NCBI GenBank assembly: GCA_030539295.1
Contig: JAUNSJ010000014.1
Location: forward strand, 25,984-89,983
Origin: Planctomycetia bacterium
GTDB taxonomy: Bacteria; Planctomycetota; Planctomycetia; Pirellulales; Thermoguttaceae
Length of the DNA stretch: 64,000 nucleotides
Direction of reading: 5' to 3'
Both the position numbers and the translations under genes were made by a program. Under the pieces are notes generated by a model that searched no databases, was not told where the DNA came from, and was given only the letters and a program-made list of their open reading frames with translations. Positions within the stretch are counted from its first letter, which is position 1. Each line of letters starts with the position of its first letter. Positions 25,642-34,926 of this stretch are shown here, piece by piece.

Positions 25642-26988
25642 TTAACCCTCGTATCGACGCATAAGAATTGCACTGGCCTGACCAAAATGATTGAAGGCCA
25701 GCTTTAAAAACTGATTGCCCGACGGAATACCAAACTCACGGACCGGGCGTATCGGGCAGTTGGGATCGTCTTTCTCATTGTTGAGTATGGGATAGAGAGC
25801 GTTATTCTCCAGAGCACAGAGCGCAGCGACAAGTTCAATCGCGCCTGACCCGGCCCCGGGGTTACCCAGATGCCCTTTAAGACCGGTTACCGGCAGTCGG
25901 TCCGCTTGGTCGCCCAAGGCGTCGCGTATGGCCAGCGCTTCCTCAATATCGAGAGCGGGCGACGAAAGACCGCAGGAATCGATAAAACCAATCTCTTCCG
26001 GTCGCACTCCCGTTCGCTCGAGCAGACGGGTAATCGCCTTGGCAAGAGCTTCCCGCACGCGGCCCTGCGGCAGAATACTGCCCGATTTCGGCTGGGCGAC
26101 CATGCAATGAGCGGCGCCGGTCACCTCACCGTAAATCTTTGCCCCGCGTAACTTTGCATGGTCAAGTTCTTCCAGCAGGACAGCTCCGGCCCCTTCCCCA
26201 AGAACCATACCGGACCGGTCCTGGTCAAACGGTCGCGATGCTTCTTCCGGAACGCGGTCCGGCGATGCCAGGTCGTTCATCTGGATCGCGTGAATCAGCT
26301 TGAACGGTAAGAGGCGGCTCCCCGTCGCACCCGTTAGCATAACGTCCGCCCGGCCCGAGGCAATAACCTCCAGCGACTCGGCCAGAACAGCGCCAATAGA
26401 CGCCTCCCGATTCGTCATGGCGTTGCAATGGCCGCGGAACTGATTGTAAATGCAGATGTGACTGGCCGGCATGTTCGGCAAGAACTTTAACTGCCACAGC
26501 GGAGTCATGCGGGCCAGACCTTCATTACGCCACTGCGAAAAATCGAACGAACCGTCTCTTATACAGTGTCGAACCGCCTCTAAAATCTCGTCCGGAGTCG
26601 TTATTATGTAGTCGGAGGCAAAAGAAACACCCACCCGCTCGCTACAGAAAGCATCGCTCCCGGCGCCCGAGTGCGCCAGCGTACGCTGCGCGGCGGCAAC
26701 GGCCATCTGGATCTCACGCGACATGAGCTTTATGCCCTTGCGTATGACCTTCTTGATCGTGTCCGACAGAGTACCAAAATCTTCTATCTTACCGGTAAAT
26801 GCATCTACTGGCGCCGCAAAGGGTAACGCTCGTATCGACTCCGAAGAATCCACCGCTCGAACGCCGCTACGACCCGACTGACACGCACTCCACAATTCGG
26901 ACGGCTCCATTCCGAGCGCACTGATAACGCCCAAACCGGTTATCACGACTCGACGACGCTCTCCTGTTCGATTATTCCCATTACTCAT
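25642..26988 (-). CDS. Ketosynthase-fold protein without the catalytic cysteine (chain-length-factor-like)
   Basis: 448 residues with the thiolase/KAS fold: RRVVITGLGVISALG at the start, GRADVMLTGATGSRL, RPFDQDRSGMVLGEGAGAVLLEE, GHLGNPGAGSGAIEL and a degenerate FNHFGQASAIL end. Aligned without gaps to FabF around ADVM, the active-site cysteine is E195 (NREAS for TACTS); the first catalytic histidine is C339 (DSCGLSS for NAHGTST); the second, H373, is kept. So it should not condense by itself. Known Cys-lacking KAS proteins act as chain-length factors or decarboxylases with a catalytic partner, but no partner gene is in the window. It has its own promoter. Confidence 0.85.
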   Translation of the reverse strand: MSNGNNRTGERRRVVITGLGVISALGMEPSELWSACQSGRSGVRAVDSSESIRALPFAAPVDAFTGKIEDFGTLSDTIKKVIRKGIKLMSREIQMAVAAAQRTLAHSGAGSDAFCSERVGVSFASDYIITTPDEILEAVRHCIRDGSFDFSQWRNEGLARMTPLWQLKFLPNMPASHICIYNQFRGHCNAMTNREASIGAVLAESLEVIASGRADVMLTGATGSRLLPFKLIHAIQMNDLASPDRVPEEASRPFDQDRSGMVLGEGAGAVLLEELDHAKLRGAKIYGEVTGAAHCMVAQPKSGSILPQGRVREALAKAITRLLERTGVRPEEIGFIDSCGLSSPALDIEEALAIRDALGDQADRLPVTGLKGHLGNPGAGSGAIELVAALCALENNALYPILNNEKDDPNCPIRPVREFGIPSGNQFLKLAFNHFGQASAILMRRYEG

Positions 26989-27075
26989 TTTGGACTTCTA
27001 CCCGTATATTGCGTACCCGCCGAACGGCTCTCGCTCTAGCGGTTAGTTCGACGCTGTGGACATTTTTACTGATCC

Positions 27076-27104
27076 ATTATAACACAAAAAAGCCTAAACG
27101 TAAA
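27076..27104 (-). promoter_or_regulatory. Candidate sigma-70 promoter for the ketosynthase-like gene
   Basis: Minus strand: TTTACG (27104-27099), 17 bases, perfect TATAAT (27081-27076), about 88 bases before the start codon. Confidence 0.5.
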
Positions 27105-27319
27105 GAGATACAGCAAAGAAATCCCAAAAAGGATAAAATATTGACGAATCACGGGTTATGGGTATTTTAGGTAATTTAGAACATCCTCCTACAGACCGCT
27201 CATTCCTGGAGTCATGCGGTGGCAATGAACGCCAAACATGCCATGAAAGGGTTGTGATGGCCCTTTTGTCGGTGTTCTCAGCCAGGTCAGGAATGGTCAA
27301 TAAAAATTTCTTACCGCTC

Positions 27320-27347
27320 TTGACAGAAGACAGATTTGTGATAAAAT
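27320..27347 (+). promoter_or_regulatory. Sigma-70 promoter for tRNA-Lys
   Basis: Perfect TTGACA (27320-27325), 16-base spacer, TAAAAT (27342-27347). The tRNA begins 75 bases downstream, leaving a leader of about 70 bases to be trimmed. Confidence 0.72.
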
Positions 27348-27422
27348 CTTTTGAAAATCAATTAAGGAGTTTTCCCAGCAGTCCATCGCCGGACCGGGTA
27401 AGCTCCCTGTTGGATTTCGTTT

Positions 27423-27495
27423 GCCTCTGTAGCTCAGTTGGTAGAGCAACGGACTCTTAATCCGTGGGTCGTCGGTTCGAACCCGACCGGGGGTA
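27423..27495 (+). tRNA. tRNA-Lys (CTT anticodon)
   Basis: Full cloverleaf by eye: acceptor GCCTCTG with CGGGGGT (three G-U pairs), D arm with AGTTGGTAGA, anticodon stem ACGGA/TCCGT with loop CTCTTAA, T arm GTCGG/CCGAC with TTCGAAC. The anticodon CTT reads AAG lysine. CCA is not encoded. The acceptor stem has an unusually high number of wobble pairs, including G1-U72. Confidence 0.95.
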
Positions 27496-27505
27496 TTAGT
27501 ACAAT

Positions 27506-27543
27506 AAACATAGGTGTCGTAAAACGCGGTATCTATGTTTTTT
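27506..27543 (+). terminator. Terminator after tRNA-Lys
   Basis: AAACATAG (27506-27513) pairs with CTATGTTT (27533-27540), followed by TTT. Confidence 0.75.
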
Positions 27544-27665
27544 AGTGCGCCTGCAAGAGCAAAACAATCAGGATCGGCGAGATAAAAAATACCCCGTCAC
27601 AAATCTGGGTGTTCGAGGCCGGTGCGGTATCTGTAACCTGTTGTTCTATTTTGAGGAGAAGTATT

Positions 27666-28337
27666 ATGCCTGTTGTTGATATTGAAGAGTATATGTCCGA
27701 CTTGATTAAAAACTTACAACGCCAGTTTTCGGTCCGTCTGGTCTACGTAGGATTGCAAGGGAGCTTTCGCCGCGACGAAGCGACCGATACCAGCGATATC
27801 GACGTCATGGTAACGCTCGACAAACTTACCGTATCCGATTTGGACCGCTATCGGGAAGTCATTTATGGCATGCCGTTCGCCGAACGTTCTTGCGGTTTTA
27901 TTTCGGGACGGGATGAACTCAAAAACTGGCCGCCTTATGAAATCTGTCAGCTACTCCATGAAACGAAAGATTATTTTGGGGAGTTGCGGCCCCTACTGCC
28001 GAAATTTGAGCTTGATGATGTGAGAAATTATATCCGGACCTCCTGCGGCAATTTATATCATCTGCTTTGCCACGGCCGCATTCATGCGGAGCCGGACCTG
28101 CAGACGGAGAGTTTGCGCGGTCTGTACAAGGCCGTTTTTTATATTTTGCAGAACTCCTATTATCTGCGCACCAGGCAGTGGGTCATGACCAAGGCGGAAC
28201 TCCTGTCGAAATTGCAGGGACTTGACTATGAAGTGCTGGCAATGGCGATGCTCATGAAATCCGATTCGGCACATGATGAGGACAAGGCGTACCAGGTCCT
28301 GTTCGACTGGTGTCAACAACTGCTTGGGGCAAAATAA
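27666..28337 (+). CDS. Nucleotidyltransferase-fold protein (DNA polymerase beta superfamily)
   Basis: 223 residues from ATG 27666 (AGGAGAAG upstream). The N-terminal domain has the minimal nucleotidyltransferase motif: G32-S33-F followed by D44-x-D46 (GLQGSFRRDEATDTSDIDVMV). The C-terminal half is helical (NLYHLLCHGRIHAEPDLQTE, LYKAVFYILQNSYYLRT), as in HEPN-like or KNTase helical caps. Members adenylylate drugs, toxins or tRNA, or act as antitoxins (MNT). There is no separate HEPN gene beside it. Plausible roles are stress or toxin-antitoxin-like modification or antibiotic inactivation; the substrate cannot be assigned. Confidence 0.82.
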   Translation: MPVVDIEEYMSDLIKNLQRQFSVRLVYVGLQGSFRRDEATDTSDIDVMVTLDKLTVSDLDRYREVIYGMPFAERSCGFISGRDELKNWPPYEICQLLHETKDYFGELRPLLPKFELDDVRNYIRTSCGNLYHLLCHGRIHAEPDLQTESLRGLYKAVFYILQNSYYLRTRQWVMTKAELLSKLQGLDYEVLAMAMLMKSDSAHDEDKAYQVLFDWCQQLLGAK

Positions 28338-28343
28338 CGATGA

Positions 28344-28375
28344 ACTCTCTGTCGCTTGGAGTCGTGGCAGAGAGT
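28344..28375 (+). terminator. Hairpin after the nucleotidyltransferase gene
   Basis: ACTCTCTG (28344-28351) pairs with CAGAGAGT (28368-28375), starting 6 bases after the stop. There is no T run. Confidence 0.4.
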
Positions 28376-28440
28376 ACTGCATTACTAGACACACCCAAAA
28401 CAGTCCCAGAAAAAATTAACAAATTATGGAAGTTCGTAAT

Positions 28441-29583
28441 ATGAGTCAATACCTGTTTCGAGGGTGTGTTTTCTTTCTTCTTATGATCATTCCCGTTTCT
28501 GTCTTGGGTGCGGATAGTTACCCAGCAGAAGTCGTTTTTACGGCGGTGAAAAATGCGAATTCAGAAATAATGGAAAAGAGCGACTGCTTGCATATTAAAT
28601 GTGAACGTCTTCATACTAAAGATATACTGCAATCTCAATACAGCGGCGGCGATATTCCACTACAGTGGGAACTCGGATGGACGGAGAAATCCTTCTATGC
28701 AAAGAAAACTTTTTTCCCCACGGATGCTCAAAAACAGAATGCTAAAATGTTCATCCCGGAAGAGCCGTGCGTCATGATAGTACGAGGCACGGATATTTTA
28801 GAATGGGATGCTGGAAGAAAAGTGTGCTATATTGATCGGTTTCTTGATCGCGATATAAACTTTATTCAGGAATGGTCCATTTTCGAATTGCTCGGATTCG
28901 ATATCGCCAAAAAAATCCTAACCTCAACGGGCGATAATTATAACGACTACCGCCGCCGACACGCGGGTAGGCTCGGCTATGAATTTGTGAACAAAACATA
29001 CATGGCGGAAGCGGTAGCGGACGGTCGTTACGTTGTCAAGGATGAAATGGATGTTGTGGGCGATACACCTTGTGTTGTTATGGAGTGGCCTGAAAGAGAC
29101 AAGGTCTGGCTGGATCCCGAGCGGGGATTTGCTCTGCTAAAAAGGGTGGTTTACGACGAAAAGACAGGCCAAATCCTGTATGTAGCACATTATGAAAATC
29201 ATAGTGAATTAAAAAATCGCATTTTTTTGCCGGGTCAAATATCGGTGGACTATTACGCGGATTCATCAATTGAGCCACAAAAGAACTGGGGAAAAATTGC
29301 AAAAACAGTCATGTACAATATTTCTGTTTTTGATAGTGACCATGAAGGCATGCCAGAGGTTTTTCCACCGCCTGGCACGCGTGTTGTCGATGGTGTGCGG
29401 AAAATCGAATACACGATTACGGAAGAGTACGCCGATCCGTTTGCGGGTCCGACCGGTCAGGGAATCAAGCGAAATCGGCACCTCTTGATTCGCGCCGCGT
29501 TAGTCGTGGCAGGAAGTGTCTTGATTCTCCTTGGGGCCTGGTTGAAATACAGAAAAAGAGAAATTGTAATTTCTTCCAGATAA
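28441..29583 (+). CDS. Exported, C-terminally anchored protein of unknown function
   Basis: 380 residues from ATG 28441 (GGAAG upstream; ATG 28426 also possible). Signal peptide (FRGCVFFLLMIIPVSVLG, cut near ADS). The body alternates strands and charged turns; the order YVVKDEMDVVGDTPCVVMEWPERDKVWLDPERGFALLKRVVYDEKTGQI resembles the beta-sheet of planctomycete LolA/outer-membrane-lipoprotein-sorting-like proteins. One membrane helix near the C-terminus (LIRAALVVAGSVLILLGAWL) is followed by KYRKRE. Probably faces the periplasm. AT-richer than the housekeeping genes. Function unknown. Confidence 0.66.
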   Translation: MSQYLFRGCVFFLLMIIPVSVLGADSYPAEVVFTAVKNANSEIMEKSDCLHIKCERLHTKDILQSQYSGGDIPLQWELGWTEKSFYAKKTFFPTDAQKQNAKMFIPEEPCVMIVRGTDILEWDAGRKVCYIDRFLDRDINFIQEWSIFELLGFDIAKKILTSTGDNYNDYRRRHAGRLGYEFVNKTYMAEAVADGRYVVKDEMDVVGDTPCVVMEWPERDKVWLDPERGFALLKRVVYDEKTGQILYVAHYENHSELKNRIFLPGQISVDYYADSSIEPQKNWGKIAKTVMYNISVFDSDHEGMPEVFPPPGTRVVDGVRKIEYTITEEYADPFAGPTGQGIKRNRHLLIRAALVVAGSVLILLGAWLKYRKREIVISSR

Positions 29584-29712
29584 ATATTCTCGCTGTTTTT
29601 TCAGTTGTTTACGGGATAAAAAGGTTCCTATGGATACATTTAAAACTTAATGGTTACGAGACTTGTATCGAAGTGTAAGCACGTTTGATTCCTGACGTGA
29701 TTATGACTTGTC

Positions 29713-30999
29713 CTAATCCCAGTAGGTTTGCATAAGCTGGAATACGGGGTCGGTGGCATCGCTGCATTTGACCAGATATTCGATAAAAAGGCGTTCAACG
29801 TCCGGGTCGCCCTTTTTCTCTGACAGAATTTCATAGGCCTTGTGTTGAAGAGGAAAAGAAGAGGTTATTTTCGCACATTTTATCGCGACGGGAATGACTC
29901 TTGGGTCGTCCTGACCATGAAGAACGGATAGAAGAGCTGCCATACGGGCTTCCCCTTCTTCTGTTGGGTCGGCAAAACAGGCTTCGATTTGTTCGTCGGA
30001 TACAGGGACGTGCGGCGAAATTCCGGCTGCGACTCCTTCCGCATACTCCACAATACATGGAAATTTGCCCCTTACCCGATAGCAGTCTTCCCAGTTTCGA
30101 TGATTAATTGTGCCTGACGAAATTTCAAAGCGAGTGGAATTCTGAAATTGTTTAAAAACTGAGTTTCTGAATTTCCGGGGAATATCCGTGACCGGTATTT
30201 TCACCTGTGAGAAATAGACGCTACTGGGCCTGGCAGTCCTGAGTTTCGTTTTCAATCGATAGCCAGAAGGCGGGATAATTGCAATACATTCAAGAGGTTT
30301 TTTGAGGAGGAAGGAGGCTGTTGCCTTATGATGACCATCGAGGAGAAAACCGATAGCTTGATTGAAGCCGAGAACAACGGCGCGAGGCCGAGCCACATTG
30401 CTTTTGAGCACGTCTTTATAGTGATTGACACGATCTTCATTATAACAATCAGTATCCTGTGTTGGATAGAGAAAAACAGGCGACATGCAGACGCATTCAC
30501 GCATATTTTCCGAATAGTAAGTCTCCATCGCCGCGGGACTGACCTGTAATTCATTGGGGACATTCCAGAAAAAATTCCCATTTCCATCGGTCGGATAACA
30601 CAAGACGTCTGCGATGATATAAAGACCGCTGTGGAGTAAGGTCAGAAGAGGCGTGAGAACCTCGATCGACTCCTCCAAAGAGACGAACGGCTCGTTCATC
30701 CTCTTTTGAATTTCCATTATTTCCTGACAGTTTGCATTGGCAAGCCCGTATCCGGTAGCCAAAAGGCCGGAACCGGTGGGAGTAAGTGGCGAATTTAACT
30801 GGGCCAGCGGGATATTATTGAGTGTAATTTGTGATAAGACGCGGGAGTCTCCGTCGCACGCAGTAGGACAAAAGGAGCGGGCCGCCAACGTTCCCTGGCC
30901 CTGAACGTGGACAAGATGAGCGGCCTGGATGTTTGATATCCCGGTTGTTTTGACATTGTGTATTAAAACAGATACCTTATTGCATTTTTTGAAAAACAT
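29713..30999 (-). CDS. ParB/sulfiredoxin-like domain protein with HEAT-like tail (unknown)
   Basis: 428 residues, no signal peptide. Around residue 215 the segment FLLDGHHKATASFLLKK (D221-G-H-H-K) matches the core of the ParB/sulfiredoxin fold, where a D-G-x-H-R/K motif binds nucleotide. Before it comes a region rich in cysteine and proline; after it lies a beta strand region with SSVYFSQVKIPVTDIP. The last about 110 residues read like HEAT/armadillo-type helical pairs (RMAALLSVLHGQDDPRVIPVAIKCAKI). Proteins with this motif act in partitioning, DNA modification regulation or as nucleotide-dependent enzymes. I cannot assign a role. Neighbours do not help. Confidence 0.55.
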   Translation of the reverse strand: MFFKKCNKVSVLIHNVKTTGISNIQAAHLVHVQGQGTLAARSFCPTACDGDSRVLSQITLNNIPLAQLNSPLTPTGSGLLATGYGLANANCQEIMEIQKRMNEPFVSLEESIEVLTPLLTLLHSGLYIIADVLCYPTDGNGNFFWNVPNELQVSPAAMETYYSENMRECVCMSPVFLYPTQDTDCYNEDRVNHYKDVLKSNVARPRAVVLGFNQAIGFLLDGHHKATASFLLKKPLECIAIIPPSGYRLKTKLRTARPSSVYFSQVKIPVTDIPRKFRNSVFKQFQNSTRFEISSGTINHRNWEDCYRVRGKFPCIVEYAEGVAAGISPHVPVSDEQIEACFADPTEEGEARMAALLSVLHGQDDPRVIPVAIKCAKITSSFPLQHKAYEILSEKKGDPDVERLFIEYLVKCSDATDPVFQLMQTYWD

Positions 31000-31096
31000 T
31001 TACTTTTCTCCAAAATCAATGGCGGCCTGTGCGGCGTTAGGAATGTAATGAGGTGATTCTGTTGTGTTTGTGGCTGATGCCCTCCCGGCAATTATT

Positions 31097-34081
31097 TCAC
31101 CATTGTGTATTCAGTCCCGCGGTAAGCAGGTGTCCGCTCGACCGGTTGCCGTAGAGGCCGTTGTATCCGGTAAAGAGATTGGTTTGGTCGGAAACGCGGT
31201 AGCGGAGGTCAAGGTTCAGGTCGTAGTAGTCGGTACTATTGAGTATTCCGCGGCCATTAAAGAGATAGTTAAAGCCGTCGCTGCCGGTGAGCGCGGCCGT
31301 ATACTCGGCGCGGTCGGGTCCGGAGACACGATGGACGTACATGGCGCGAATACCGAGATCGAAATAGTGACCGCACCAGGTTGTGCGTGCCCCGGCTTGA
31401 AGAAAACCGTAATCTTCACTTCGCGCGTCGAAGGCCAGCGCGGACACGCCTCCTTCTTCCCGATACTGGTCGAACCTGTTCCAGTTCGCTTCGTAGCCAA
31501 CGAAGGGCGTCAGGATACCGCGAGCGAGTCGCAGGTCGCGTTCGAGTCGGAAGTTTGCCCAGACGCCGTGCCCGGAAAAGTCACCGGCCAGTCGTTCGGA
31601 AAAATTATTCCACTGGTTAACTCGGTCGGTGCGATAGTCACGCCAGGAATAGCCAAAGAGGCCGTTAAACCAGAGTTGTCCGGTTATATTAACTTTGCCA
31701 TAGGCAACGGCTGTTATATCGTCCAATTCATTTTTTTGCAAGTCGCCCTGGTCGACGGATTCTTCGTAGACAAAAGCAGCTCCCATGCGCCCGAACGTCA
31801 TGCCGCGATCGTAGCCCACGGCAAGTCCGTTACCGGAGACGTCGAACGCGTTAATATCGTCTGTAGCGTCGATGTCCTGTCCGTGATGCAGGTAGGTTGC
31901 CCAGAGGTCGCGATTGCCGGTGGGGCGGGAGCAGACATTTGTGTCGCCATGCCAGGTATCGAGCCGGTTAATACTCGTGATAAGCGGATTGAACGCGAGC
32001 TTGGAGATTGAGGCAACCGTTCGGTCGCCGGAGAGCTGCGAGAGCATGGCCGCCGCGTCGGTTGCCGGTGCGTTGGTATAGGCCGAGGCGAAATTCGCAC
32101 TGGGCGCATTATTTTCAATGAGCATATCGAGCATGGCGTCGCCCACGGCAAGTTGATTCGTGGTAAGATTCATTCCGGCGGCGGAGAAAATTCCCGTTCG
32201 CGTAATGAAGATATCCACCGACTGCGCGGTTCGCTCGACCGAATTGCCATTGCGATCCTGTCCGAAAAGTGACAGGGTATAGAGTCCTTCCTGGTCGAAG
32301 TTTTCCTCGCCGATGAGGGCTTTGAACTCGAAGAGTGAGGGATTATTAACCCATTTGGGCATGGTGCGTACCAGTCCGGTGGCAACGTTGCCGGTGGTCT
32401 TCTGGTCGCCGTCGGGGTCGTAGAGTGTGTACTGAACGGATTTAATCCAGGTATCGTTTTCCGGTTTGAGTTCATATTCGACGACGTCGGCCGTAACGGT
32501 CGTGGAACCGCTATAGAGCGTAATATCGCGTTGTGAGACGTCGGAAATAGTTGCGTTAAGGGGAGTCACGGCCCCGAAGAGGCCTATCGACTGTTCAGAG
32601 CGTGCCAGAATGAGTGAACGGGGCGACTCGGCCGTGGCGTTTGGCGACTGATAGGCATGGACGAGACTTACCTGCTTACTGGCGTCGGTCAGCCGGTCGG
32701 CGTTGTCGGCCATGCTTGCCGGGTCAACGTCACTACCGTACAGGTCGACCCGGGTCAGGTCCAGGTGCATGTACTTGTTATTGGCGTACTTCGAGGCCTC
32801 CTCTTCGGTCGCGTATTCCTTATTCATATCGATGGAATTCGGATCAATGGAATCTTTGAACAGGATTAAGTCTCCGGAAATGGTCGCGGTTGTCCCGTCG
32901 CGACGCGTATAGGTAAGCGATTCGTCGCCCCAGTCGTAGTGATAGAGGTAGACCTGGTTCTTGAGCTTGTATTTACCAGCCTGGGTCTCAACGGCACCAC
33001 TTTCAAGGTGCCCACATTTAATAATGCGATAGATTTCTTTAAGAGTTGCGCAGCCGCTATCGATATCATAAATCATGCCGAGCGTTTTCGGAGCATATTC
33101 ATATTCCATCCAGTCGTTCTCCTCCCAGCGACCGAGGAGTTCACCGAACGCGCCGCCCCGGTCGTAATTATTCCAGTACCCGGGAAAGAAATCGAACATG
33201 GTCTTGTACTTGTCTTTCTCCAAAGTCGGGGCCGAGGCCAACTTTTGAAACTTCGCTATATGCTCCGCACTGGAATATCGCGAAAAAATCATATTACTCG
33301 GCTCGTAATTCAGTTCAAGACCACTATCGGAAATATTGTTCCCCATAAAATCGAGGACCGTTGCGTCGGTAATCTTCTCGCCACTGGCATTATAGGCGGT
33401 GACTTCCAGAAGATACTTGCCCTGGCTGAGGTCGTCGTAGGGATGCAGCGTTCCCTGGTCGTCGTAGACGCCATAGTCGGAAAAGAAGTTTTTCGTAGCA
33501 CCGCCGAGAAAAATCGCGGCGAAATGAAGACCATCGTCATCGACGAGAACGGCTTTGTTTGTTGGATTTTTAATCGATTTTTCTCGTGCCTCCGGGTCAG
33601 TGAGTGTACTGTCGTAGACGAGGTCCGGCATGGGGTGCGCGGTTAAGGCGTCCATTTCCGCCTGCTTCGTCGCCATACGCGTATTGATGATCTGATCATA
33701 TTCCACATAAAGATTATTGGTCTTGTCTTGGGTATAGGTAAATGTATCGACGGTTCGCACCGGGTCGCCGGTTTTCTGCCCATCGGGCCCCGACTTATAC
33801 AGCGAGAAGCTTAAATTGGTCACGTTTTGGGCATTGGCACCGGTTATGGTCCCGGTCACCATGAAGTCGCGCGTTGGCGCGAGCGTCGTTTCCGGCGCGC
33901 GATTCTCCCTGATCGAAGGCGTCTCCACAGTAATCGTTTGAGCCGAGAGCCGGCCCCCGGTAAGCAGCGTATAAAAAAGGAGGAGTACCAGTGAAAGCAG
34001 AGTCGGAACGGCCGTAGATTTGCTGTGTGGTGTGTATTTTGCCCAATTAGCCCAAAAACCGTCGTCTAATCCCCTCGCCAT
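31097..34081 (-). CDS. Large autotransporter with C-terminal beta-barrel
   Basis: 994 residues. After a long N-terminal extension comes a signal segment (LLSLVLLLFYTLLTGGRLSAQ). Residues about 50-640 are a passenger with strand-rich, Asp/Thr/Tyr-rich repeats (MVTGTITGANAQNVTNLSFSLYKSG; EITDATVLDFMGNNISDSG). The last about 280 residues match an autotransporter barrel (PF03797-like): RDLWATYLHHGQD, GNGLAVGYDRGMTFGRMGAAFVYEES, GQLWFNGLFGYSWRDY, GILTPFVGYEANW, ending NRSSGHLLTAGLNTQW. The final residue is tryptophan; many barrels end in Phe. It implies a type V secretion route and a true outer membrane. Preceded by GGGAGGAG at the start. No protease motif is seen in the passenger. Confidence 0.85.
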   Translation of the reverse strand: MARGLDDGFWANWAKYTPHSKSTAVPTLLSLVLLLFYTLLTGGRLSAQTITVETPSIRENRAPETTLAPTRDFMVTGTITGANAQNVTNLSFSLYKSGPDGQKTGDPVRTVDTFTYTQDKTNNLYVEYDQIINTRMATKQAEMDALTAHPMPDLVYDSTLTDPEAREKSIKNPTNKAVLVDDDGLHFAAIFLGGATKNFFSDYGVYDDQGTLHPYDDLSQGKYLLEVTAYNASGEKITDATVLDFMGNNISDSGLELNYEPSNMIFSRYSSAEHIAKFQKLASAPTLEKDKYKTMFDFFPGYWNNYDRGGAFGELLGRWEENDWMEYEYAPKTLGMIYDIDSGCATLKEIYRIIKCGHLESGAVETQAGKYKLKNQVYLYHYDWGDESLTYTRRDGTTATISGDLILFKDSIDPNSIDMNKEYATEEEASKYANNKYMHLDLTRVDLYGSDVDPASMADNADRLTDASKQVSLVHAYQSPNATAESPRSLILARSEQSIGLFGAVTPLNATISDVSQRDITLYSGSTTVTADVVEYELKPENDTWIKSVQYTLYDPDGDQKTTGNVATGLVRTMPKWVNNPSLFEFKALIGEENFDQEGLYTLSLFGQDRNGNSVERTAQSVDIFITRTGIFSAAGMNLTTNQLAVGDAMLDMLIENNAPSANFASAYTNAPATDAAAMLSQLSGDRTVASISKLAFNPLITSINRLDTWHGDTNVCSRPTGNRDLWATYLHHGQDIDATDDINAFDVSGNGLAVGYDRGMTFGRMGAAFVYEESVDQGDLQKNELDDITAVAYGKVNITGQLWFNGLFGYSWRDYRTDRVNQWNNFSERLAGDFSGHGVWANFRLERDLRLARGILTPFVGYEANWNRFDQYREEGGVSALAFDARSEDYGFLQAGARTTWCGHYFDLGIRAMYVHRVSGPDRAEYTAALTGSDGFNYLFNGRGILNSTDYYDLNLDLRYRVSDQTNLFTGYNGLYGNRSSGHLLTAGLNTQW

Positions 34082-34431
34082 ATTTTACTCCTCCCTTAAA
34101 ACTGCGATTTCACTCTCCTTTAAGCCGCAAAGTTGACTTTTTTGGCATGATCGTTAATTATTATCGGAGAAAAAGCGCGCTGGGATGAGTTTATTAATCG
34201 CAAGGGGAGTGTTTTTCCGAAAAAAGTTGGATTTTTTGGTGAAGATTGTTAACTTGGGTAAAGATTACAGGAATTGGGAGGCAAGAGCGCGTTTGGGGCG
34301 GAAACGGTCATTGGGGGGCGCGAGCCAAACTTTCTTGCGGCCATGCTCATTTGTGAAAAAGCCATAAGTATCAAAACCAGAGTCCATCCTCACATAGGGG
34401 GCGAAGCCTATTAAAAAAAGTTTGAAGGGGT

Positions 34432-34460
34432 GTGGGGGGACTTTTCAAAAGTCCCCCCAC
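34432..34460. repeat. Perfect 29-base palindrome
   Basis: GTGGGGGGACTTTT (34432-34445), C, AAAAGTCCCCCCAC (34447-34460): 14-bp perfect arms around one base. On the plus strand it is followed by an A run, on the minus strand by no T run, so it is not a normal terminator. It may be a cruciform, protein-binding site or very stable RNA stem. Confidence 0.85.
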
Positions 34461-34780
34461 GAAAAAAACACATCATCTCTCCTCATCACACCTCTCGCCC
34501 GCCGCCTCCAGTCATTCGTCCCCACCGCACTTCCATTCCGGTTCCCAACATCGCGTCCCGTGAATCCGCCATTGTCGTAACCCGAAGCCAGACAGTCCAT
34601 TGGGGACAAATGCCTCGAAGAAAGATCGCAGCAATTTTCTTCGAGCCAGACGACGTGTAACCCGTCACTACCTCCCCGGTCTGCACAAGCCTTGCAGTGT
34701 GCCGGTGAATGGTAATGGCGGACACACGGCAAATCGATTGCGTGTTAGCGTTTGTGTTTTGTTCGTTTTCGTTATTGCTG

Positions 34781-34807
34781 GGTCGGGCCCTGCGAGCAGG
34801 CCCTCCC
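34781..34807. repeat. Dispersed intergenic repeat, reverse orientation
   Basis: GGTCGGGCCCTGCGAGCAGG then CCCTCCC: the reverse complement of the GGGAGGGCCTGCTCGC-AGGGCCCGACC element seen at 24.1 and 63.9 kb. Confidence 0.7.
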
Positions 34808-34926
34808 TTTTCAGGGCGCCGGGGTGTGGCCTGACACGTCTCAATCGACTCAGGTGCTTATTACGTGTCATTCACCCCTGATCGCGACCCGATTGGGTAC
34901 GTACCCGTCATTGGGGCGGTGGGGGC

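Larger units (their letters stand above)
26989..27422. other. Divergent intergenic region before tRNA-Lys
   Basis: No gene supported. It holds the ketosynthase promoter (27076-27104, minus), a small hairpin AAAGGG/CCCTTT near 27245-27266 followed by a short T run, and the tRNA-Lys promoter (27320-27347). Confidence 0.5.

Noticed and set aside
27280..27305. CCAGGTCAGG resembling part of the SRP RNA core
   Set aside because: The following GGAAGGAAGCAG and the pairing strand of SRP RNA are absent; only a 10-base chance match.
34445..34732. Overlapping short open frames in the 34.4-34.7 kb region
   Set aside because: They run into the palindrome, have no start signals and no recognisable sequence pattern.
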